Source: Lineus longissimus (taxonomy: Eukaryota > Nemertea > Pilidiophora > Heteronemertea > Lineidae). Taken from it: DNA of 64,000 nucleotides. This document shows, one piece after another, positions 37,601 to 47,664 of this stretch. Location of the stretch: assembly GCF_910592395.1 (NCBI RefSeq), contig NC_088309.1, forward strand, positions 12,462,599 through 12,526,598, given 5' to 3'. Positions within the stretch are counted from its first letter, which is position 1, and each line of letters begins with the position of its first letter. The notes under the pieces were generated by a model. It saw only the letters and a list, made by a program, of their open reading frames with translations, was not told the DNA's origin and made no database searches. The position numbers and the translations under genes are program-made.

Positions 37601-40600
37601 TAATCCTCATCGGTGTCCACTGAATGCTACTCACTGCAATCATGAATGCATATGAAAATGATGTTGACATCCCACTAATGAGGAACTTTATCACCGGTAG
37701 GCGATAGAAGTTGGCAGTCCAATACACAGTAGATTTCCAACCCATGTCAATTTTATCCATAATAGGTCGTGTATTGTGTTAGGACCTCTGGCTACTGTCA
37801 CCTCTTGGCAATGATATTGCTCATTGTGTCCGTTTGTTTTGGATATAAAGCATCTTTAAAGCTCTGAGGGTTGATATCATTAGATGTTTCGGGCACTTTT
37901 GTGAAGTATCTATGCAAAATGTAGCATTTTCATGAATAACACCCCTCATTGGTGAGAGAAAACGTTGACATGGAAAGGACGAATTTTGATTTCCTTTCCA
38001 TGTCAACGTTTTCTTGCACCAGTGAATACCAAGCTAGTCTGAGGCTTAGTCAACAGAAGTGAAGAAAACCTCCTACTTTTGCACACATACTCATGAATAA
38101 CGACCCGTCTCCAGTGATTGCTTTGAGAGAATGGTAACTGTACTAGGCATAGCAAACTGGTCCACTGTGTGAATGGATGCAATGTTCGTGGCAGAAGCTT
38201 GTAGTGGTACCAAATTCATTTGCTCTATAACCTTGTACCTTCCTAGGGCTTGCTGCTTTAGGCCCCTTGACTCAGGGGGCTTCTGGTATGTCTCGCCTGT
38301 CTGGACGGTCAGCTGCTGTGCAACGTGGGCTGACTGCTCTGGGCCCGGGAGCGGCGTCTGGTAAGCACTCGACGTGTATGCTTCCCCCTCACTCAGTTGA
38401 AATGCGCTGTTCTATATGTGTGTGTGTCGACGGTCCTGGTTGCTATGCTTAGTTACATGTAGTTACCCGATAGTGTGGTTCAGTGTTCCTCTCTCCGTTG
38501 ATTTGATGGAATGATTTTGTTTTGAAAAACTTGTGGAAATCGAAGTTTAATTATTTCTCTGTGACAAACATAATGAAAGTTTTCGATATCTTATCTTGCC
38601 TTTCATAGTTTCGATACTCAAATTCTTAAAATTTTGGGCGAGTTTGATCATACAGGAAAGCCATTAAGCATTGACATGGTAAAATACTACTGATGAACGC
38701 GAGAAGAACACTGGAGGTTTCTTTTGCGGTGTGCCTCGTTAACATGGCTGCTACTGTTGTTTGATTGGTCAGGTGGTGCTATAGTTGTATGTCCATTCTG
38801 TGAGCACTTGCGTATAGGCCAAGCACTGCAGGTCTTTTCAGATGAATCGCGATGTCAACTCATGCTGCTGTCAAGAGTTCTAAAATGTCGTGGTCCAAAA
38901 AGTGCTTTTGCAAATTTCATTTATTTCATAATATCACCTATTTGTATGTAATGATCTATGTTTTGTTCTCAGTTGTGGAACTGGAAAAACATAAAATGTT
39001 GATGTAGTTCTGCCCCTTCCCACTAGATGGTACTCCTAAGGGGTCGTAGATGTGGCCTGCACACCCTCCGTGGTTGCATGACTGGTATACTGCACGACAC
39101 ACTCCAACATGCTTGTAGACTTTAGAGTGCTTGGTATTTATTGCATGCTAATTGGAATTCAGGGAGAAAAGTATTAGTGAGTGGTAGATGTAGTTTAGAT
39201 GTGAAATCATGTACGCAGAGCCCAGCACCGGTCAAGGAGAGAAAGCCATCTCGACCTGTGTTTGGCTCTGTCATTAGGAGAGAGAAGAGCCGAACGTGCA
39301 GTATGCGGTCTGCTACCAGGGAAGCCAAGTTATGGCTTGAACCACGCTTCTTACCACGTTGCTGGGCTAGAGTAGGAGGGGGCGGTGGTAAGACACGTGA
39401 GTTTTCATAGCCATCCTCGATGCACCAATCCTGCGGCAAAGCACACCCAACAAAATCAGCAGCAGCCATGTGAAGTGACCATTTTTCATTTTCTGAACCA
39501 TCCTGGCTACTTACATTTGACTAATGAATGTGCATGTTCGTTTGAATGATAGGCTTCCCTGGGTATGCGAGTCCCTACATCCAACAAGCGACGACCACCC
39601 CTGGTGCAGAGCAATGCAGACAGCCCTCAGCCGCCTACTACCCAGCCGATTACTTATCCCAGGCTGCGGGCGCTCACTGCAATGCGGTCACTGCTGCGGG
39701 CATGGCTACTGCAGTTGCGAGAAGTGAGCCATCACCCATGCCAACAATGCAAACGTCACAACGCACTGCAGCAGGTATTGGTAAATGTCCTTTTTGTAAA
39801 TTTGACTTGTGCAGTTTGACATGTCTGGGACTACGTCCGAGACGTGTGATTTTAAACACGGGCTCTGTAGAGGAATAAATCTAATGTGTTGCTTTAGGTT
39901 GTACTGAGTGGTAGTGTATATAATATCTGTATAACTAGGTGGCTAGTATTTAGTTTTAGAACATATTGGTGCATTTAGAAGGAGGTGTGTCATCTCGGCG
40001 ATGTCTCTAGCATGGTGCGATGGAGACGTAGCTAGTCTGCTACCATTAGTCTTATCACTCATTCTATACACCTTTTCTCACGACAAAGATGCCCTACTTG
40101 ATTTCAGGCTGGTCACACTCAAACGTTCGGCATGTCGGCAATTTCAATTGGTAAAAAGATCGGTAAGACGAAAACGGACCCCATTTTGGAAATCTTTACG
40201 ATAAACACCATAAAAGGTCAGGTATCTTGTTGTTATACCTCCTATAGTATAGCACTAGTGACTAGTGTTTGCAGAGAATTGTACTGAGATGACATATGTC
40301 CTTTTGAATGCCCCATGTTTTGTACATAATCCTTTAGCCAGGGCTGCCTGATAGTTGCCACTTGGTTAGGCTTAATGCTTCTACCTCACCAATTCCAGTG
40401 CTTAATTTAGGTACATTTTTAGGTCCAACATTTTCTCAGCGAATTTCTTGACATCAGTTGTTTTTGCCCTATATACATTTTCGATAACTGTTGACAATTT
40501 TTCACGGACTATCCCTGATGATGTTGTTGTTGTTGTTTCGCAAATAGAGAAATTCAGGGTTTCCTCTGTCTTGGAAACAACTCTTAAGTCATGGCAGTGA

Positions 40601-43600
40601 CTTTTATTCTGAATAAGGAGCGTGTACAGGTCCTTGAGGACTACATAAAGCCCAGCTTCACATTTAAAGAGGTTCAGTCATCTGGATGGTAGAGAGTACT
40701 ACTGCTCTGTTGACCAAGTGGTTGAAAGTGCAAATCCTTTCAGAGTGACTTGCTATTTCACATAAGATTATGCTGTACTTGCGGCTGCTCACCGAGTCCC
40801 TTGTATGCCAAAGTGCATTGATTTACCATTTGTTGCAAAAGTAATAGATAAAACACTGGAGCTTATTTCAAAATTTAAAGTCTATGCCTTTCCAACTGAG
40901 ATTGTAAAGCATAGAATGCCAACTGAACCAGGCATGACCACATCAAGCAACTTATCTTGGGACTACTTCATCACATTACCAAGCGAGGATGCCAATCTTT
41001 GGACACCAGAATCATGACAGACAAACAGTAGTAGTGAGAATTGTCAACAGTTAGAAAAAGATTATAGGGTTGAAAGACAATAAGCTGAGAAAATTGTAAA
41101 AACAAGAATTATTCTTGGAATCTCTTAGAACAAGTTGAGAGCCTCCCTGAGTACACGGTTTCACTGTTTTTATTTCTAGATCAAGCACAACAACAACAAC
41201 AAATGTTACTCAGACAATCAGCTATGGAAGATTCGCTCCGGCAGCCCTGTGCTTACATGTGTGAGTTTTTTCCGTCATGTCCTCATAGAGAAGTAGCGCC
41301 ACCCACTTCCATCTAAAATGACATCCTAGTTTAACCAAAAACACCTGACGTGTATTCTTAAATGAGATAAACTTAGATATAAACTTAGATAAACCTTAAC
41401 TTCTTATGAACCTTTAAAAAACATCCAAAACCAAAGTCATATCACCAAAATCTTATTCAATTTCGTTGAATATTACGAGTTGCGATTTTGAAATACTGAA
41501 TGCCTCTAGATCAATGAAATGCTATTGCATTCAACAGTAGTACTCTAGTGAAATGTTCTTTACAGATAAACTCTCTACTTGGATAAATGTCACCAAACTT
41601 CAGAACCATTCCTTCCTGTTCTGAGAAAGTCATGTCTAAGATACAAATTAAATTTGAAGTTTATGATGTTACTATTTTCCAATGAATTCCCCACCGTAAT
41701 TGATTTTACGAAGAAAAAGGAGTTTTGATTGAAATCATTCTGCATTACTGTAGGAAAAAGCAAAATTTATTTTAACCTGTGTTCGCTATAAAGTAGGCTT
41801 TTGATAAAAAACAGACACTACAAAATGTCCCTTGATGACAAGAAATAACTTATGTGCTACTGTTCGTTAAACAGGTTTAAAATGTGTGTTGGCCATTGAA
41901 GGGAACCAACTGTTGATCTCAGGCCTATGCAGGAGTCAATCCTTCAGAAAACCAGACCTACGAAATCATATTGACAACATCCTAGAATGCAATTTTCGAT
42001 TTTTTTTCGTAACCATTCTTGTTAGTAGTCTATAGTATAAATAACATGAGCAAATGTGATTGTTGTAGCAAGTAACATGTGACGTAGTGTGCACGCATTT
42101 CATAATCTGCTGCTGCACATTTCATTCATTTAGGAAATACACTTTCTCAACTCCCAAGAATTGTCAAAATAGGGAAAAGTGAAGAGGACATTTCCTCTAA
42201 CAATTCTTTTCAAATAACTACCAAATTTAACACACTCATGGAAAAGTTATTGAAGCCAACATGTGGTTTCCTTTTACAATCCCAAATCACAATTGTCATC
42301 CAGTAAATGGCGTCATAGCGCGTAGTCACGCGTAATTTACACGAAACATATAGAGAGATTCGCAACTCGTGCGTACGTCACGCGTTACTGACGCGAAGCA
42401 GGACGGAGGTCAATTGTGATTTAGACTGTAGCAAGAATGAATAAAGACTTCATGAATTCTTGCTTATAGTAAGATGCGGTGATCAGTGACCAACTGTATT
42501 AAAATGCCCCGTAAAAGTGAAAACGGCTAACGATTGGTGCAATACTGTGCAATATAATATGGGTGGTCAACATTTCTTGTTGTTGAACTGGATCCAGCCA
42601 GACTCATCCCCAATCTTACCCTATTCTGACAACATTATTGACGTGATCCCCACTCTTCATTGAAGTGACTTAGAAATATGGTGGTGAAAATTATGCAGTG
42701 TGACATATTCCCAAGCAAAGCCTAATAAACCCCAATTATCAGAAAATATGTCAATCCGCGCAACTCTGTAGAAAAATGGACATGATGTGACAGTCTGAAA
42801 GAACTCTAGCCCACACCTAGACAGATATTGAAGCTAACCAGATCATTATAGCGTCTAATTTTAGCTAGTTTTCAAGTGTAATATCAATCCTATATTTCAT
42901 GAGCTAATTTCGCAGGAAAATAGACTGCGGTTTCTATATCACACAGTGATATTCTCAGAAGTGTCCAGGGTTATCTTTTCTTCGGGTGGGGAGGAGGTGC
43001 AAAAGAAAGATGAAAATATTTATCGAGAAACTAAACTTTGCTTCTACCAAATAACAATTCATTACATACCATTGTGGTGTTGGTATTTTTCTTATTGAAC
43101 CTAATGCCGTGTGTGGCAATAAATGAATATGCTCATTTGAACATTTCAGTGATCAACAACTTCCCGCAGGGGTATGGCCCCCCGACCTCCCCCGCTAACA
43201 GCCGAGGCTTCCCCCCAGCCAACAGCCCAGGGTCCATAGATATGTACAGCTCCAACTCGGAGAGCATGAACTTTGTGCAGGCTACCAGCCCCCAGCCAAC
43301 ACAGTTCACACATAACCTTACAGTAAGTTCTATTACGACCAATAACTTCTAAAATATCTTGACACTTTTTGCAATACCACAAGTATGAGGATCTTCTAAT
43401 ACAGTTTGAATTTTAGTTTTTTTTCTTCTCAACAACGAGCCAAAGGATCATGACCGCCGTGCAGGTTCAGTACACAGTTTCCTGGGTTTTGAACTTGAAA
43501 TCTGATTTTGAGACCCGTAAAGTTCCAGGAGAAAAAGACAATATACAGAATAAGTATATATGTGCTCCAAACAAATAGGCGGAACCCATCCCTATCTCTG

Positions 43601-46600
43601 TTTTATATACCATACTACTAGTTACTAAGGTTTCATTTCATGTCTTCCAGTATTAATTTTGTGACATAATTCACTCGAACCAGAGCCCAAGCCACCACCA
43701 ATATCTGGCCTCTGGTTGGAGTGAAGCTGTCCTGTTGCTTCCCACCCTATGTGTATGCATGATGAGGATGGCTTGCCTTCTGTTGTCTCTCAGTTTGATA
43801 GATGGTTTAGCGCACTGTGTCCCCCCTGGTTTCACTTCAGAATCTTAAAAATGTTTGCTAGGTATACCTTCGGAATTCCCTTTGAAGAATTCATTACAGC
43901 AGATTTTCAATTTGCGGTAAATGCTAACCTTGAATTCACTTTGTTAACTAGCTTAAACATTTCTCCATTGGTCCAGTTTGTTTCATTGGTTAGAGGATCC
44001 TCAGCTTGAGCATCCTTAGCCAAAATGATAGATCAATGAAGAACATTTAAATGAACAGTTACAGCAGTAGGTCACCCACCTGTATTAAACCAACCCACTC
44101 GGGGTTGCACACGAAAATAGTTCAGTTTGAGATTGATGCGAATATATTTTTTCTTAAGTTGAGAATTAGGTGTGTTTAAAATGAAGAAAATGATGATGTT
44201 TCAGTCCAATTGGCTTAGTTATGTGGTTTTGGGCCTCAAATTAACCCGTTGTGGTCAAAAAGCTGATTCGCGGGTTAAAAGCCATCAAAAATCACCCCCT
44301 AACTTGAGACCCCCTAACCCTGAAATATTCACACACAACGTACAAGGAAAATTACATGGTTTGACAATCTTTGATAAATCTATTTGGCTGTGAAAGCGTC
44401 GCTGATTAACTCTTGGAAAAAGTTATGAGCGTGTGGATTGGGCCAATTTAACTGAAAAATGGCTTAGCCATTTATTACAGGTATGTGGCCAGTATGGATG
44501 ACGTCATCATTGTCGCAATTCACAGCATGTGACCATGGGCACTAAAACATAACGTCTGTTCAACAGCTCTTCACTTTGTGATGTCGTATGCCATTGTAGA
44601 CATGATGCCTAAATTTTTAGTGCAAGCGACTCGTGGAGAACTTTATAAATATTAACCTGAAATGCCTGAGAACCTAAATGAACCAATAAGGAATTAGCAA
44701 TTTTCTTTGGAAAATAAAAAAGAAGCAACAGTTTAATTGTATGCTTTTTTATTTGTATGAATTTAATGGAACTTCTGTAATATTCTGCAAGGTTTCATCT
44801 GCATTTATCACTTTCGTTAGCAAGTAATTCATTAACGGCGTATGTCGTCATGATTACAACTTGAAAAATTACTTTTGAAGTTGAAATGAAATTCATTAAT
44901 CAGTTTGTTTCCTGTTTCATTAATCTTGGGTTTTTTGTGCTTTCATTTGCCTTTTGAAAATCTTTCATTCTGATAATGCAGTTTATAATCTTAGTTGTCT
45001 TTTAGCAGAGACCTTAAAATTCAAGTGCACTCTGTAGCCTGAGTGACTTACAAGTGTTCGGTCCAAGAGACCATTAAGTACTTTATAGATAGGTCAGAGA
45101 CCCTTTGGGAACCTGCATGTGTATGAAAGTTGGTATCACGAAAGAATGATTTCATTTTGAAACAGAATCATTTATACAAGAACATATTGTCAATGAATGA
45201 AACCTTATGCAAGCTCATATCAAACAGACACCGATGCAAATTGATTTGGGGACTATACCAGGATTCATGAATTTGAATCAGATACCCAGTATATACTGGC
45301 TCATTTTGAGTCTAGGAATTGAAATGGAACCAAGTCATCATTGAATGCTCCTCCTGGTCCAACACTCTGTGCTGATGTTACCAGTACCTATAAAATTCAA
45401 TCAGATACCGAGTAACAGTTCATTTTGAGTCGAGGCATTGAAATGAAACCAAGACCTAGTCCTAGTAATGCTCCACCCAGTCCCTACACTCAAGGCTGTA
45501 TGTGTGTAGATAAAGCATCTTGGCCCCCCACAATATGTAAATGTTTAGATGGCTACATTGTATCTGTCATGTACTGTAGTGTATGTTCCTGCATGTCGGC
45601 CATGGCCCCTAGTTGCCATTCAGTGGGAAAACCTGATCCTCACAGAGTCAATCATGAACCATTTGCAATAAATTTTTCTTTCGTTGTGCTGGTACTGTAA
45701 AATATAAGTTTTACTTGCCTGACCTCTCAGGTAGTGCTTCAAAGTGTCAAGATCTTTTGCATTTTATAAATGTTTATGAATGTGTCATTCAATTTGAATG
45801 ATGGGTTAAAAAAAAGTTTTCCGGATCTAAGACCAGCTGATTAATTCCTACAAAATCGTTACAGAAGGCCCAGCCAGATCATGACATCGTGTCCATTGGA
45901 CAACTTGGTATGGTCAATTCACTTCTGTCTACCCAAATTGGACATGTTGAAAGGCGTCTAGCATGATTTTAGAGTTCAGAACAGGTCTTAGATCAGTGAA
46001 ACTAGTGTATATTCAGTGACGTTTTTGATAAGTATTCTTCATCTACTTGCGGTAATGATGATTTTGAGCATTTCTTTTCCATTGGGAAAATTCTTGTACC
46101 TCCGCGTTTTTAGCCCAATTATAAACCTATGAGATGGCAGAAATGTTCCACTTTTCTGCTTGGTTAATAGTTCTGCTTTGGGTTTGTACACTTGAATACC
46201 CTTGGCTACGGCCAGAGATGGAGTCACTGGAGCATAACGGCAATGTTATGCACCATCACCTTGAGCAAATCATGAAGATGGGAAAAAAAGACCTTAGTTG
46301 CTTTTTTCCATTGCTAATTTTTTTTCCATTACTCTCAAAAGAGTCTACATAAACCTGAAGATTCTGAGCAGGTGTGGAATAGTATAATTTTACTCAAATT
46401 AAACTGAAAAAAGATTCCTTCTTTACCTTTGACTAGTGATGTTCTCCCAGTTAGGTTTTGTGCAATGGAATTTTTACAAGATATTTTTTGTACAAACCTT
46501 TCTTTGAATTCTGAACTCATGCAATTTGGATTACTCAGATTGAAGAAAAAGGGAAGTGCTTTGATCACAAACTATTCAATCAGCTTTGAAATCATCTGAT

Positions 46601-47644
46601 TTCTTTCATGCTCTTATGTTGGCTTTCGCTCTACATGTATGTGCAGTTTAAAAACAAGGTTTTCTCCTGTGATTCAGTCTTTTTCTTTGAAACTGTCTGA
46701 CATTACTTTTGATATTGGCCAATCAAACTGACCAACTTCTGAGTAAATGTATATTTATGATTTGTTGGGAACGTTCAGAAATACTTCGTTCTGTGACAGC
46801 TAGGGTTATTTTCTGTGACGGCGAGTAACAGCTCAACTCAGAAATAACCACTTTATTTAAATTCTTAAATTTCATAAAAATCATTTAGAATTTAATCAAA
46901 TGATGAATAACAGACAACATATTTCATCCTATTTCATGTTTTGCTGCTGTCAGACGCAAAGATGGGTGTGTAGCACCGAGATAACATTGCCAATTCAGAA
47001 ACATGTTTATACTTAACAAAAATGATGTGCTCCTGTTTATCTTAATGGAAATCTTCATGTTGCTCCAGAAACTAATTAAGGCACTCCAATGGACTCGCAA
47101 TATATTCTTTTTTGCTTATGATAATTATATATCGTCTCTTTCAATCTTAAAAAATGACAATGATATATTTTCTTTCTGAAATGAAATAAGATATAAGTGG
47201 ATCATCTCGATGTACAATTATTGTGAGGATTTTATACCAGGGATAAGAACTTAAGTTCCCTTGTCTCTTTTGCAAAATGTAGGGGATGACTGATGGGTTA
47301 CTTTATTTTGGGTATTGAGCTTTCAGCATTTTCAAATCATGATGTGGGGCGATTCCTGTTAAAAGAAGATGTTTGTGCTGCTTAATCGTGCAGCAGTTGG
47401 TCATAAATCTTACAAAAAAGCCTCCAAAATGTTTTTTTCTCCGATATCATGCAAGGTTTTCATTTTATGGTCAACCTTGATATGCCCAGACAGAAGGTGA
47501 CCTTTTGCGGTTACTACTTGGGCCTATCAATATCTTAACATTATCTTTCCTCATCTGATATGATTTTAAATGTTTAGTCATTAATTTGTTTGTTTTCTCC
47601 AGGGCACCTTGATACCACAGACTTTCCAAAATGGCTTCCACTGA
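28533..47644 (+). CDS. msi: Musashi-family RNA-binding protein, 3' portion of the gene (eight coding exons)
   Basis: This entry spans the coding part of the gene; exons are listed individually. Musashi proteins are mainly cytoplasmic RRM proteins that bind (G/A)U1-3AGU motifs in 3'UTRs and repress or modulate translation in neural and stem cells. What is present: the RNP1 motif and C-terminal half of RRM2, the KKAQPKEVM post-RRM signature, a long low-complexity tail with poly-Ala and poly-Gln, a NSPGSIDMY segment matching vertebrate MSI2 NSPGPVADLY, and a terminal [13 protein letters not shown] matching GPLIATAFTNGYH. The internal exons at 35507, 38247, 39553 and 41180 all run phase 1 to phase 1, so each can be skipped without frameshift. 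RRM1, RNP2 of RRM2 and the N-terminus lie outside or were not found. DAZAP1 and hnRNP A/B are excluded by the Musashi-specific C-terminus. Confidence 0.93.
28616..32231. other. Musashi intron
   Basis: A 3.6-kb intron in which nothing assignable was seen. It is bounded by GTGAGA and a pyrimidine-rich acceptor (CCCTTTCTTTATCAG). Confidence 0.85.
32232..32289 (+). CDS. msi: Musashi exon: post-RRM2 KKAQPKEVM signature
   Basis: A 58-nt exon, phase 0 in and phase 1 out. It encodes [12 protein letters not shown] followed by NAQNAVR. VE(C/V/A)KKAQPKEVM ends the second RRM in Musashi proteins from flies to mammals. In this type of RRM, residues after the last beta strand contribute to RNA contact. 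The donor is GAG|GTAAGC. Vertebrate Musashi next has an arginine/glycine stretch and a MDAFMLG-type segment. No separate exon for that was seen between here and 35507, so the linker appears short in this animal or an exon was missed. Confidence 0.95.
32290..35506. other. Musashi intron, includes C11 tract at 33067-33077
   Basis: A 3.2-kb intron. Apart from an eleven-base C run, nothing assignable was seen. I looked for a phase 1-1 exon equivalent to the vertebrate MDAFMLGIGML segment and did not find a convincing one. Confidence 0.8.
35507..35620 (+). CDS. msi: Musashi exon: [11 protein letters not shown] segment
   Basis: A 114-nt exon, phase 1 to 1, flanked by TTTTTCTTTACAG and CAG|GTAGGT. 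It encodes [20 protein letters not shown] and then [15 protein letters not shown]. It aligns with MSI2 [18 protein letters not shown]. The poly-Ala tract is coded by mixed GCG/GCA codons, so it is not a simple triplet expansion. The exon is GC-rich against AT-rich introns. It forms part of the disordered tail, which in vertebrate Musashi carries the poly(A)-binding-protein interaction and self-association regions (family knowledge; not resolved to this exon). Confidence 0.92.
35621..38246. other. Musashi intron with a hairpin element near its 3' end
   Basis: A 2.6-kb intron. A strong inverted repeat lies at 37948-38024 (listed separately). Nothing else is assignable. Confidence 0.8.
37948..38024. 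repeat. inverted repeat, ~23-bp near-perfect stem
   Basis: AGAAAACGTTGACATGGAAA (plus GGA) on the left is mirrored by TCCTTTCCATGTCAACGTTTT (start near 37992) on the right, with about a dozen bases between. The pairing extends imperfectly outwards (ATTGGTG against CACCAGT). A related direct motif TCATGAATAAC(A/G)AC occurs near 37930 and 38091 on both sides. It is probably the core of a small foldback element 200-300 bp upstream of a Musashi exon. Confidence 0.7.
38247..38360 (+). CDS. msi: Musashi exon (probable, possibly alternative): Gly/Ala/Ser-rich cassette
   Basis: A 114-nt block entering and leaving in phase 1, as its neighbours do, with donor CTG|GTAAGC. It reads [20 protein letters not shown] and then [17 protein letters not shown]. 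It has markedly higher G+C than the flanks. A second acceptor at 38261 (CTTTAG) would start the exon at 38262 in the same frame and remove five residues, so two acceptor forms are possible. There is no strong sequence match to vertebrate Musashi, only the GP/Ala-rich character. Support therefore comes from frame, splice sites and composition, and it may be a cassette exon. Confidence 0.65.
38361..39552. other. Musashi intron with a GC-richer antisense open frame
   Basis: A 1.2-kb intron. Between 39122 and 39469 the minus strand is open for 115 codons and contains [13 protein letters not shown] possible minus exon, 39355-39430, has acceptor TTTGCCGCAG and donor GTG|GTAAGA. The product is not recognised, and the plus strand is also open over most of it. 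It is left unassigned. Confidence 0.5.
39553..39774 (+). CDS. msi: Musashi exon: Ala/Tyr/Gln-rich tail
   Basis: A 222-nt exon, phase 1 to 1, donor CAG|GTATTG; the acceptor is comparatively weak (TTTGAATGATAG). It encodes [16 protein letters not shown], then [15 protein letters not shown], then [16 protein letters not shown], and ends TSQRTAA. Tyr, Ala, Pro and Gln dominate, as in the disordered tail of Musashi proteins, and FPGYASPY continues the FPGFPA pattern of the previous exons. It joins in frame with both neighbours. The weak acceptor makes regulated inclusion plausible. Confidence 0.88.
39775..41179. other. Musashi intron
   Basis: A 1.4-kb intron. Open frames at 40001-40204 and 40805-41017 have no recognisable features. 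It ends in a strong acceptor (TTTTTATTTCTAG). Confidence 0.8.
41180..41260 (+). CDS. msi: Musashi exon: poly-Gln segment
   Basis: An 81-nt exon, phase 1 to 1, donor TGT|GTGAGT. The split codon gives D, then [19 protein letters not shown] and RQPCAYM. The five Gln are all CAA, so the tract is a short (CAA)n microsatellite and may vary in length. The strong splice sites and frame agreement with both neighbours support it. Joining to the next exon gives a Leu at the junction. Confidence 0.85.
41261..43149. other. Musashi intron with a MITE-like element
   Basis: A 1.9-kb intron containing the inverted-repeat element at 42284-42422. Otherwise nothing is assignable. Confidence 0.8.
42284..42422. 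mobile_element. MITE-like element, 139 bp
   Basis: The ends are perfect inverted 12-mers (AAATCACAATTG ... CAATTGTGATTT). They extend imperfectly inward to about 45 bp, with CpG-rich GCGTCA...ACGCG blocks on both arms. The CpG-rich interior contrasts with the AT-rich intron. There is no coding capacity. It is a non-autonomous DNA element by architecture; the superfamily was not determined. Confidence 0.65.
43150..43322 (+). CDS. msi: Musashi exon: conserved NSPGSIDMY / SPQP tail
   Basis: A 173-nt exon, phase 1 in and phase 0 out; acceptor ACATTTCAG, donor ACA|GTAAGT. It encodes [35 protein letters not shown], then [17 protein letters not shown]. It aligns closely with MSI2: RPGGFPGANSPGPVADLY, then ISAASPQPGSGFGH. 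This is the clearest homology outside RRM2. Because 173 is not a multiple of 3, skipping it changes the frame of the following exon (see findings). Confidence 0.95.
45277..45520 (+). repeat. two-copy tandem duplication, ~122-bp period
   Basis: The landmark AATCAGATACC occurs at 45277 and 45399. Each copy continues with a CTCATTTTGAGTC-like block and then AATGCTCC(T/A)CC and TCAAGGCTG or its diverged equivalent. The copies are clearly diverged, so the duplication is old. Confidence 0.7.
45865..45907 (+). CDS. msi: candidate alternative Musashi microexon (43 nt)
   Basis: The block lies between ATCGTTACAG and G|GTATGG and is open in phase 0, giving [14 protein letters not shown] plus one base. 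It enters in the phase left by exon 43150-43322 and exits in phase 1. This shifts exon 47603-47664 into its second open frame and leads to a Gly-rich end in the last exon. It is richer in G+C than its surroundings. The upstream pyrimidine tract is weak, as in many regulated microexons, but equally as in chance matches. No conservation is known to me. Confidence 0.3.
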
Positions 47645-47664
47645 ACTGGACACCCCAGAATGAG
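47603..47664 (+). CDS. msi: Musashi terminal coding exon, [13 protein letters not shown]-stop
   Basis: Entered in phase 0, it encodes [13 protein letters not shown] and a TGA at 47642-47644. This matches the conserved end of vertebrate Musashi (GPLIATAFTNGYH). The exon continues 20 nt to the donor GAG|GTACGT. The stop is only 20 nt upstream of the last exon junction, inside the usual ~50-nt limit, so nonsense-mediated decay is not expected. Entered in phase 1 the same exon is open throughout ([20 protein letters not shown]) and continues in the last exon. Confidence 0.95.

Larger units (their letters stand above)
43323..47602. other. Musashi intron with a candidate microexon and a tandem duplication
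   Basis: A 4.3-kb intron. It holds a two-copy tandem duplication near 45277-45520 and a 43-nt candidate microexon at 45865-45907. Otherwise it is AT-rich with nothing assignable. It ends in a strong acceptor (TTTGTTTGTTTTCTCCAG). Confidence 0.8.

Noticed and set aside
45425-45700. 91-codon + frame in a Musashi intron, considered as an exon.
   Set aside because: It overlaps an old two-copy tandem duplication, has no acceptor/donor pair in a compatible phase, and is unlike Musashi tails.
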